A DNA stretch of 64,000 nucleotides, from the NCBI GenBank assembly GCA_036583965.1, contig JAZBQD010000015.1:26138310-26202309 (forward strand), in the 5' to 3' direction. Origin of the DNA: Prunella strophiata. Taxonomy: Eukaryota; Chordata; Aves; Passeriformes; Prunellidae. Below the pieces are notes generated by a model. That model worked only from the letters and a program-made list of their open reading frames with translations, was not told the origin of the DNA and did no database searches. The translations under genes were made by a program, and so were the position numbers. Positions within the stretch are counted from its first letter, which is position 1. Every line of letters starts with the position of its first letter. This document shows positions 15,001-27,000 of the stretch, piece by piece.

Positions 15001-18000
15001 TGTTTTTAAAATATGCTATAGGTGTTTAAATCTATTCTTGTGACTTGGGGAGAATAAAGGCACTGCAATTTTATCACTAAACAAACAAGTTTAAATCTAC
15101 AAGTTACAAAAATAAAATCTAGAAGTGAAAAATATCAGAAAACTCCATTATTATTATTATTATACTTCTCATGTTACATATATTGCTATCATTAAACAAA
15201 ATATGTCTGAGGTAGTAACAAGACTGTGTGCATAGTACATGAGTTGCCATCCTGATTTTCATTTCCTAGGGACATTAAGTTTTTTGTACACGGAATAACC
15301 ATTTCCACTCTGTAAAGGACTACATGGAGAGTAAGTAATACAGACCTAGGCCTATTGTAACATACTGCACAAAGGTCAAAGATAAAATGCGACAGAAGGA
15401 GTCAAGTTTAATTAAAAGTAATTTATTGAAGTTTAAATGGGCTTCATTAAACCAGGCAATTTAAAGTGCACCCCCACACAAAGTACATCTATAATAAACA
15501 TCCTCAAATTAGCACTGTTCAACATGCAGTCTCTTCCATTTGTATTAACCAAAGAAAATGTAAAGTATTTTGTTACAGGAAAATAATGGAGTAGGAGGTA
15601 ATGCAAGCCAAATGAGAAGTAGGGCAAGGAAAATCAATTTCTCATCAACTGCAGGGCAAATAACTTTAAACTAAGTCACATAGATTCTAATCAGTACCAA
15701 ATGGAAACATGGCTCCTCTGCACTACATTGCACCAAATTCATGATTGAGGAGACTTTAACTTTTACTGGAAAATCTGTGAAATAAGAGGAAAATCTCAAG
15801 ACATTTTTAGCTTATTCCTAGAAAGAAGTTGAAAGGGACCTTTGGCATGACACTTGTGGTAAGTGATACCTAACTATAAGATAGCTAATGACATGAGCAA
15901 ATACAGCAACAGCAAAGACCAAGAACTATTTAAAATTCTTTGCATAGAAGTAAATAACTAATTGTGAGATGTTAGCTCAAAACAAGAAAGGATGTCATTA
16001 CACTGCAGATGGCCTGAGCAAAGGGACAATGTGACACAAAAGGAACTGTGATGATATTACAAAATGTATCAGAACTGTTTTGATTAATCTCCTGTCTGAG
16101 GAGTTTCAAGAAACAGACAGTATTCAAGGCTTAAAATAGAGGAATGACAAGCATATACTTCCAAACTTTTGCTTCTGCTTCTAAGTGGAGCATATCTCCA
16201 CTTTATCCCATGGTTTTATTGCTGAAGGATTTTTATATGCTTAAATTATACTTCCTTGGGCACTGTGATTTGTGTTGTGTCTCCAGAAAACTGCTTCTCA
16301 AAAAGCTAGACACATCCCACTTTGACACTCTCCTTTTTTAGCTACAGCTCCTTCTGTTAGAAATTTCAAAGTAGGTTTAGGTCTTGAGGAGACATGGTGT
16401 TTATTCAAAGAGCAACTTGCAGTGGTGTTCATTTCTTCCCTACCCAAGGTACTGTGATACCACTTTTCCCCTACTCACATTTGGGAAGATTTTCTCAAGA
16501 ATCTGGGCATTTCAAGCATATGTCACTTTTGATGTGCTGCTACTCTTGCTGTAGCCACATCCCTGTGGTACTTGGGACAGAGTTGAAAAGCTGTTACGAA
16601 AGAAAGAACAATTTCCTGCTGTAGCTCCTGTATTGGGCATAGCTTTCAGAATTTCAGTACAGGGTGGCAACTGTGACTTGTGGCACTGGGAGGAGATCTC
16701 GAGCTGCCCTGTGCCAGTCACAGCCATTTCTAGTCCTCTCTGACATCTGTGCATCACATCAGCTGAGAATGGTTGAGTCAAGGATACAGAAAAAAAATCC
16801 CATGTCCTGGTGTCTACATAGAGGAAGTCCAAATGTGTGCTCAGCTGCAAGCTGAGTTGCACTCAAAAACAACCCCAGTCTGCAAAATGAGACAGTAGCA
16901 AATAATCAAGGATGAAATTTCAAGAATAAACACAGAAGAGTTTATCAAGAATCACTTTCACCTGGATTTTCTATTTGACTGCCCAGCATGCATAAAACCT
17001 AGTGAAAGCATTAGTTTCAGTGCAGAGTATGAGTCTGCAGGTGTTTGAAAATCAATAGTTCTCAGGTTTGAACAAATGCTGTGAGTGCTGGAATATCAGC
17101 TTAGTGTTACTATGACCCTGAGCAAACTCTTATTAGAAAAAGAAGAAACCTCAGCAAGAAGACCAGTGTTTTGTGTCCACTGAAAATAGATGCAATTTTT
17201 TTACCTCATGTTAACCATAACAAGCCATAAAAATAATAGATTAAATAAATTTTCCCAACATTAGAAAGTGTACAGTGAGCATAAGTCCCTCCTCCTCCAC
17301 CTGCATTTCCTGTCATCATTAGGATATTGCCATATCACAATGAGCACATTTTTATACACAGATGTGAAGAGGATGCCTTGCAACTTAGTGAATATATCAG
17401 GAGAGCTCTAGGCCTTACACAGCCACGGTAGAACTTGGTGAAAAGCAGCAGTGGGAAGGCACTGGTGCAGTAGGCTACAGAGGGTACCCTGACCTCTGCT
17501 TGAAATAACACACAGGCTGCTGCTGACATGAGCAGGAGGCAAGACCAGGTAACTTAGGTTTCCACTTTACATGAATGAAGTGCTATAAATAAGCACTGTG
17601 CTCACTAAAGATCCAATCCCAATGTTTGACCTCAGTTCAGAAATAGAATTACCACTGTTTCCTTCCATTGATTTCCAGTACATGAAGCCTTTTTCCCCCT
17701 TTTGTTTTAACCAGCACACAGAAGCCAACGCGTCCGGGTCCCCAAACCAATGAATATGCTGATGCCCAGCTCCAAGAGTTGGTCAAAAAATTGCGTGAAA
17801 GGGCAAATGTCTATAAGGAAAAGCTGAATGACCCAGTGATATCTTCACCTGAAGCAAGTCCTCCAGCTTGTAAGTGCCTCTAGAAATAGCTGTGCATTCG
17901 TTCAGTTGAAAACTGAAAATAATTTTGTGGTAACAGAAAATACTGTGATAATTTTTTTGTAAGTATAGTGTGTTTATCCACTGGAAAGGATGACTTTGTG

Positions 18001-21000
18001 CCCTTTGAAGTCAATTTATCACTATTTCTCTACAGTCAGCCAGAATCCTTAAGTACAACCTCCCTTGGAATGACATCACTGAAGAATTTGGGGAAAAAAA
18101 CATTATAGAAACAGTATCTAGAATCATTCATGTCAAGAAATTTTCTGTATTTTGATATAGCTCCCAGAAATGTTTATTCATTGAGATGAATCTGAAACTT
18201 ATGAAGAAACATATATCTTATGAGTGGATGCTAGTCACTTTGATATGAGATCTTCTGTGTAAATAAAGTTAATTAAATTTTAGCCTTGACAGAAATCTGG
18301 ACACACTGAAGATTTTAAGTCCATGCTTTAAACAGAGCAAACTCATCTGACATTAATTAATCATTGACTTTTGACAAAATATGAAACATAAATCAATTTT
18401 TCTCCACTTCAGAGGAAAGTTTGGCTTTCCTTTTCCTTTCCACAAAGGATTGAGTGTGGTGGGTTTATGTTCTGCCACTTTTTAGAAGATGTTCATTGCA
18501 TATGTAGTTTTTAAATAGCTGTAAAAATGGTGCCTGAAGAATAATAAACTATACCAACTGATAAAGGATTTTTTTTTTCTAAATTGTATATTTGCTGATC
18601 TACGTCTTTTCTTCTCTTTGTAGAACTTATGACCTTTATTTCCTAACTTATTATAGATCCAGTTTGTTAGTTTACTGCTGAGACTGTATCAGAGGTAAAG
18701 CCACCAGAATTAATAAGACACATGTACAAACAACATTATCCAGTTCAAAGATGGAAGAACTGGTTTCAAAGGAGTGCTACATGACTTTTATAAACCTAGA
18801 AATGTAAAAAAAACCCATAGGCTTCCCACTAGTTTCACCTGTTGCACTTTGCATATGAGGTCCTAGGAGAGGGGAGAGATCAGCCCATGGCACAGGTGTC
18901 TTTTCTTATCTCCATCCTCACTGCATTCATTCTTTGCAACAGTCATGTAAAGAGAAATGGTCACTTGTGTTAATGAATGCTAAATTATGAATTAACAATT
19001 TTCTTGTCAGTCTTATAAAAGGCATAACTTGTAGACATTGTCCAGGGAAGTTCAGCAATATAGATATTGCACTCTGTAATATAAGTGCCCTGTTCAGGAT
19101 AGCAGATGTACATGTTATACCAGTGGTGATTTTATTCTTCAAATGTTTTTCTATGTATTTAATATAATGAGTTTAGTCAGTGCCCAGTGTTTCTATAAGA
19201 TATTTTGACATGGAAGCTTTTTCTTCATGTTAAAACAAGGTGAATTAATTGAGCAATTATTAAAATGACAATGTTTTTGGTAATCTATGTGTCTAGCACC
19301 AAAGAAACCTCCACCCCCACCAAAAGAAGAAAAAAAAAGATGAAAAAAAAGATGAAAAAAAAGATGAAAAAAAAGAAGAAAAGAAAGAGGAGGCAGAAGC
19401 AAAGCCAGAGGAGGATCATTACTGTGATATGCTGTGCTGTAAATTCAAAAAACCTCCTCTGAAAAAATACATGGAGTATATGAAGCTACCAGATACCATT
19501 GACTCATACACAGGTAAATTTAAAGCTGTGTAATAGAATGGGATAATGACCTATTGAAGTGACCAGGTATTAGATGGTGGCTTACACAGGCTCCCACCTG
19601 TGAGGCACCATTAGATACACATTCCAGTTTGCAGTTCCCAGGGACACAAAGGTCCTGTCCTAAACAACATTTATTCCAAACAGGGAAAAGTGACACCAGT
19701 TGTAAAGATGGTATGCAAAAAAGTGTAATGCAAACTGATCAGAGTTAGAACCCAAGTCTTCTGTTTCTTGATCTGGAATTTGTACCATTCATTAGGGCCA
19801 AATAATTCTTTTGTCAGTTATAATATACATGAGCAGGATGCAAAATGATAAGTTTCTTCAGATGCACTGAATTCTATATGCTCTCATTTTTGCACATTCC
19901 TTGTGTGACTCCTATTTCCAAGCTATATCACCTTAGCAGCATTCCAGTGGCAAAGGGAGAAGGGTAGGTTGGTCTGGGCTGAAGCATTCCCAGAGACTGC
20001 AGCAGAATGAATGTGACTGAAAAATAGCAATTGTTGGGTCTCTCATGTGTCTTAAAAACCCCGAGATGTGTTTGAGAGTCTCAGTGTCCCAGCCCGAGCA
20101 CCGAAGGAGGAGTCAGGACTCTTCATTTGCAGTCTCCAAGGTTGTTTATTTTTCCTTATCTATTACATTCTTTTCTTGACCAGCCCAGGTCTGTTCAGTA
20201 GGTCAGTCCATGGCACACTGCCCACCTCTGGGGCGGTGTTGTCTTTTTTATACTAAAAACTACCTGTACATTATTTACAGTTATTTTCCAATACCTATCA
20301 TCTATGTTACACAGTCCAGCTCTACTCTAAACCAATCCAAAAGTGCCACCATCACCCAGAAGATGGAGGCTGTGAAGAAGGAGAAAGAAGGACAGAACAC
20401 ACCCAAATTCCTCCATCTTGACCCCCAAACCCTCATTCTAAAAAAACCCAAAATTCTAGTTTTTCACCTTGTGATAAACTAACTCTTACTCTACTTAATT
20501 TTTGTGGCTTGCAACTCTTCATATAAGGTTGGTAATTTTTTCCTTGGCTCAAAATCAAAGGCACAGGGGTCTTGGGCTCTGTGCCAAGGCCTCTGAGGTC
20601 CCTGCTGGGGGCTGGAGCCGTCCAGGACAGCCAGAGGGATGTCCTGGGTTCCAACAGGCAATATGCTCCAAGGCCACACCTCTGCATTCTGTTTTCCTTT
20701 CAGATCGCCGTTACGTGGCGTGGCTGATGCTGGTGACCATCGCCTACAACTGGAACTGCTGGTTCATTCCCCTGCGCTACGTGTTCCCGTACCAAACCCC
20801 CAGCAACACCATCTACTGGCTTGCCATCGACGTCATGTGTGACCTCTGCTACCTGTGCGACCTGATCGTCTTCCAGCCCCGAGTGCGCTTCATCAAAGGG
20901 GGAGATATCATAGTAAGCACTGGAAGTGGGACCTCCATGGGCAGTAGCTGTGTGTTAGGGATAGAAATTCATCCATTCTGACACTTCTTTTTTATCACTA

Positions 21001-24000
21001 TGTCAAATCTATGTAACTTTTTTTATTTATCAAAGGAGACATATATTTTTCATCACTGACCTTCCATTCTAGACTGACATTCCATTATCCTGTGTAGGAA
21101 GAAATCTGTCCATTACCTGAATTCTTAAAAGCTGAGAAAAAACAGATTTGAAAGTAACAGATGAGAACAGCTGAAACAGCTTTAAAGAGATTCCTCACTG
21201 GAAACAGTGGTCATGTGTACTTGTGCATATATATCTGTATGTTTGCATGAAACTTTCACCCATTTGCCTTGTACCAGAATCACAGTTGAAGACAGGGCAT
21301 ATTCTGCTAGGGTTGGAAAGGATATGCATGCTTTGTAATAGGTTGTGAGATGGTGGTTTTATTTTTTTCCAAAATCAGAACAAATCCCTTTAATTTTAAG
21401 ATACTTTGAAAATAATTCATTTGAGATAATCTCTTTTGGAGAAATAAGTATGTTCAATTTTGATTCTTGCTACAATTTTTGCGTTATCTTTTTATAGAAA
21501 AATGTAAAATAAAATTTCAAACAAGTACCTGAAAGCTTGCCCTTAATCTACCAAAGGGTATCTAGAATGTTAGCTTTTCTTTAAAGTCTTCCCTGCTTTT
21601 GATTCTTTGACATTTTATAGAAAAAAAAAAGATACCAAATTCAGAAAAAAAAAAAAAGTTTTGATAACTTCAGCATGACATTACTGTGCCCAACAGACAG
21701 AAAATTCAAAATTATATAACTTCAAATCTAATTTGGAACTAGCTTTACTTCAGTGCTTTTACAAAAAAATTTATTCATTGTACATACACGATATTACTGA
21801 TACCTTTACAGACCAAGCTGTGCAAATATCATTTCAACAGGTATTAAATGCAGTGCAGTGGAGTGTGTTTTTCCACACCAAAACATTCAGTAACTAGATC
21901 TTGCCTAAGTCCCACAAAACTCAATTTTTATGAACAAAGTTAAAACTCTAACATACAAAGCTCAGCTAGCAATTCCCTTGAAGCTGTTTCTACAATTCAC
22001 AGATTTTAGTGCACAGAAACCATCTCCTGCCTGATCTCTTGCATTTGGTTTAATGTTTAAACTGATAATAGGGAAAGTTGGAATGGAAATATTATTAAGA
22101 CCTTAAAGCTACTTTTAAAGTTTCCCTGATATAAATACAGAAAGTACAATAATAGATAAATTTCTTTATATACTTGTGATTATCCTTTCTTATTATATTA
22201 GCATCAGTTCCCCTGAAGAACAATTTAAAAGTAAAAAGCTAATCATTACTAATGAATGCAGTGTTGATTATTGTAATCCTAGTAATGCTAGCATGTTAAT
22301 GTTAGCTTTCAAAGAGATAATTTTGCACACCATTTGAAACACTCTTTGAGTTTATTTCTTGGAATCACTGCAGATAAATGCATTTTTTGCCATGAAATTG
22401 AAGGGGGTTGAACATGAAGTCATACAGATGTCTTGAGAGGGAAGTTTTGTGGAAAAAATGTAATATACTTTTCTAGACCAACATCCAGATTGGAAAAAAT
22501 CAGACATACCCCAACTCTCATTTTTTCAAGTGCTTCTAATAAAATCTGATCTAATGTAAGCTAGACTAATAACAGTACTTCTTCTCAGAAATACCTACAG
22601 ATATTTCTCCATTCATACTTTTAGACCATCACTAATTAATTAATTTAACTGTCATCACCCCTACTATACTGTGGCATAGCAGAGGGTCATGCTTGACATT
22701 TTAATCTTGATTGTGCCTTTTTCTCTTTTCATTATCACTGTAGTCAGACAGAGCTGAAACAGAGAAATTCTACCGCAGCTCTATGAAGTTTCGGGTAAGT
22801 AGAACCTGTGCTACTGATACCAATATGAAGTTCTGGCTGTTCACAGGATTTATTATTTTTTCATTCACTGAAAATCACTGTTGGTTTAAGAATATCCCCA
22901 GAAAGCATTGGCTCAATGGCATATCAGTGCCCACCAGCTGAAGACTGGTATCTTCATAAACAGTCTTTAACTGGAAGACAGAATATTTATAAATGCAATT
23001 CTAAATATTATTTTGGAATTATAATAAATTAATAAAACATAATCTAATTAGTTTTTGTAAGGTCATCCCAGCACACATTAAAGACAAAAGTATCATTTGC
23101 CAGAGATTCATTTAAAAAAATTAAAGCTCCTGAAGAGAGATGATAACACTTTTCTGTAAATTCTTTGGAAGTACCTCATTGTACTGAACATTTCATCACT
23201 CACAGGAGTAGTCAAAAATTCCAACTAAGATTTTTTATGCTCACAGGCACTTTAAAAAACAAAAAATGAATCGATTTAGGAGAATTGTTCATGTTGCTCC
23301 TAAATGTTGGGGTTATTTTGTCAATGGAAGATAAGTAGTTTATTGAATTCCTGATGAACATACAGCTCTGTGACACTGAGCATACATCTCAGTTATTGCA
23401 CTCTCCTCTTCTCTACTTTTGCACCTGCCTTGTTCAGAGTTATTTTTTTCTCAGTGACTGTGGTATCATTTTTTAAATACTTGGTAATAAGCTATCCAAA
23501 AGTGCAGGATATACACCATTCAGTCAAATGGGTTCGACAGAGGGAAACTTAAAGCAAGACACTAAAGTGGATTTGTATGGGGTTAAGTTCACTCTTGCTG
23601 CATGTTTAGTGCTCTTCATTTCTGAAAAAACTAATGAGAGTTGAGTGTTCTCACCACAAGCAAGAGATAGGTATAACGTGGGATTTTTTCATATGATTAA
23701 GTACTAATTAGCAGTTACTGATATTAATGCACTTTTGACTAAATTTTTCCCTCCTCTTAGACCTATGTCTCAGAGTGGGAGAGAAGGAGGGACCATGAAG
23801 AGGCTGTTTCTCTGAATCATTCTTTTTTTGTTTGCTTTGCATACTGTTCAGGTATTAATTGCTTCTTACCTGCATGGAATAAAAGGTCAGAGCTGCAGGC
23901 TGGTTGCTGCCAACACGATTTACACCCCTCAGAGCAAAGGCATTTCTGATTTCAGTGAGATGAAGCCCAGAGTTCCATATCACTCTCTTACTTCCAAGCA

Positions 24001-27000
24001 ATAACAGCAACAAAGCAAGGTATCCCAAGATCTTTAAAAAGGAAAAGATAAATTTTCCACAGCTTTCCTTCTCTATAAGAATAAAGATACACATAAGAAG
24101 AGTAATCACATAGCTGATGGACTGCAGGGAGATGTTGGAAACCTTAGTGATATGGGAAGAAGCAGCATACAAATTTGATAGAAAAAAAAATCTATTAAAA
24201 AAAAAAAACAAAACCAAACCAAACAAACAAACCAAAAAAAAAAAACCCAACCCAGCCAAATTTATTATCCTACAATGAATCTGTTGTTTGGAACACATGC
24301 CTGCTGTAGCAAGGCATGGGTTGCAAGCAAGAAATATAACTCATTGTGCTCCCTCAAATTGCTTTGTTTTAAAAGCTTTTAAAAAGGACTTTTAAGAAGT
24401 GCTTTTAAGAAGTGATTTCAAGGACTTTTAAGAAGTGCTTGTGTAGTGGCCTCCCCACCTGCACTCACCAGCCCCATGCCTAACATTTTAGTCTGGTTGG
24501 AACTACAACTGAAAATACCAGAATGTATTAGTAATCAAATATATGAGACACTGTTAATAATCCACATGAAATAGATTAAAATCTCAGGCACAGGGGACTC
24601 AAAAGCAGGGCAGAGCCAAGGTGTTGGTGTTTTCAAGGAGATAATCTTACCTGCCAGTACTTAGGAAGCTACATGCTTAGCATGCTGACTCTCCAAATAT
24701 TATCAGAGTCATGATTCAGTCTAAGCAGGTTTTTGACAGCAAATAAATACATTATGATTACTATGAAGTTTAAATTGACCTCTCTGCTCTTCAACAGCTT
24801 GATGTGATATCAGTGTTTCCATTTGATATTTTATACTTCTTCTTTGGATTTAATCCAGCCCTTCGAGCAAACAGGATGCTAAAGGTAAGATCTGTGTTAC
24901 TAATGGATGGCTAACCATGCCTAAATGTTTTTGCAATGCAACAGAAATTTTTTTATAATATTTAGGAATATGAAATTTATAAACTGTAAAATATCTTCAG
25001 GCTAAAGTACAACATAATTTAATAAAGAAACAAAAAATAGAAGTCGTAGTCTAGCTAAATTAAGCCCTTATTTTCTTGTTTTTCTTCTGACTGTATTATT
25101 TCCTAATTTCAAAAAAGTATTTTTTGAATAAAGCTAGGTTTTTCACATTATTTAAATTAGATTACTCTTAAATTACCTGCTTAGTTTTCAAAGATTAAAA
25201 AAAAATATCACTCATTAATGCCAATGTACCTTCTCCTTGTGTTGCTTATGTCAGGTGGTCAAAAGCATAGGAGGTAATTTTGAGGACAAAAACTATACAC
25301 AGAATACCTATCAAGCACAAAGCTACTTTTGTTATTGACTCCAAAGACCTTGGAGTTGTGTAATGAAAGGTCTAAGAAGGGATTAGAACACAGGCCACTG
25401 TGTGGCCAAATTCATTTCTCTGCACACAATCAACATGTTGACAAAGAATTGTTTTTCATTTAAAGCTGGGAGGAATACAGAATTCTAACAATAAAATGAA
25501 AGTGTTTGTCACTTCAGTATTCAACAAAACTTCAAAATTCCTTAAATCAGAACCAACATAATATGAAAGAATGAAAAGTTTAATAGCACCTTGTATTAGG
25601 CAACCAGCTGTGTATTGAACAAAAACAAAGAAAAAAGTTACATGAAATCACTAATGATCAACTGCAAATACTAAACAGGAAGAATTTCATACAGCTGCCA
25701 TTGATACCACAGAGTATCCTCTAGTATGTGGCTGTTGATGCACATGATCACTTACTGGAGAATTACTGGAATTTCAGGAAGAGAAAAAATGCATGTCATT
25801 CTTTGTGATCATGTTGCCCAAGCAATTACATATCTATGAGGAAGTACAAGTTGTTCACCTGCAGTAGTCTGACCAAAACAGCAAGGTTATTTCTGTAATC
25901 ACTCAATACCCAGAAAAACACTTGACTCAAATTTATATTTGTTTTTCAACTCATAATTTTGTTAAATGTTTGTCATGGTTTAGGAATAGTGTTCTCCAAT
26001 TTAGTACTCCCACTAAAATGCATGCCTAGTCCCTCCTCCCCTTCAACTGGAGGCACAAAGGAAACAATCACAGGTTGAGATAAGAACAATTTACTGGAAA
26101 CAACAATGAGACAAGAAAATGAACACTAAAAACAACATTGCTAATGACATGTAAGAAAAGAAGTGATTCACACGGAAAAACTCCCCAATAATAAACAATA
26201 CCAAACAGCTCCCTCTGCTAGATTTTCTCAACAGGGAAAGATTTTCTCATCTTTCTACCCTAGAAGAAACAGTCCCTCTACCCTACTCCCAGCAATGACC
26301 TAAGATTTTATAGCACAACATGAGTCCTAGCCATGGCCCTCCCAGGTACTGCAAAAATTAACCCTGTCCTTGCCAGAACCAATATTTATAGAAAGTCTGA
26401 TTACTGAAAAATCCAGTACTATTATAAAAAAAATGTGTATTGAAAAATAATGATTGGACTACTTTCATTTGTTTTCCATTCAGCATAACACATTCTTTGA
26501 GTTTAATGATCGTTTGGAAGCTATTATGGAAAAAGCCTACATCTACAGGTATGTGCTGATAAAACTCAAGTAGCATGCAAAGCCTGGCACAGAAAGCATT
26601 TCAAATGATTTCATGAGTTGTCAGTTAAGCATTGGGTGGAATATGATACATCTTTAACTGTTCAATTTAAAGGGTTTCTTTTTAAAATATCTGCCATTAT
26701 GGTAATCATATATATAATATATATATATATATGTATGAAATCTAGCTCAGTTCACCTGGCCTGGTTCAGGCTAAATGTTCACCAAACTGAGGCTTCTGCC
26801 AAAATTTAATTGATCAGAAGTTTCAGAAAGTTTCTTAACTGAAAGAGCTAAAGGACACTTTCTTTAGGTTGCTAATAGCAGTTCCAAACCCTCAGAAGCT
26901 GTTTATTTGTACTTAATAGGAGTTATGAGCCTGAGCCTGTGTCAACATTTTTCTTCAAACATGCTCTCCCTATGAACCTGGTATATTCAGAAACTTGATC

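Larger units (their letters stand above)
3074..17714 (+). other. CNGB3: CNGB3 large intron (14.6 kb) with CR1 fragments
   Basis: The largest intron seen. It contains CR1 pieces at 3671-4690, 5930-6738 and 12825-12965, two unclassified repeat-looking blocks at about 6830-7225 and 10440-10840, perfect inverted repeats at 7739-7773, 8655-8681 and 11836-11860, and a 17-base A-run near 14671. The exon on each side joins in phase, so no missing coding exon is required. Short open frames inside show no recognisable protein. Confidence 0.7.

Noticed and set aside
19265..19462. 65-codon lysine-rich + strand open frame with KKKM repeats
   Set aside because: It is the third frame of the DEKK-repeat exon and gives no CNGB3-like residues.
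20502..20981. 159-codon + strand open frame
   Set aside because: It only joins LTR-like sequence and the intron to the real S1-S2 exon; the exon's in-frame start is the acceptor at 20704.
23855..24298. 147-codon reverse-strand open frame
   Set aside because: Held open by a T-rich (Phe-rich) low-complexity tract in a CNGB3 intron.
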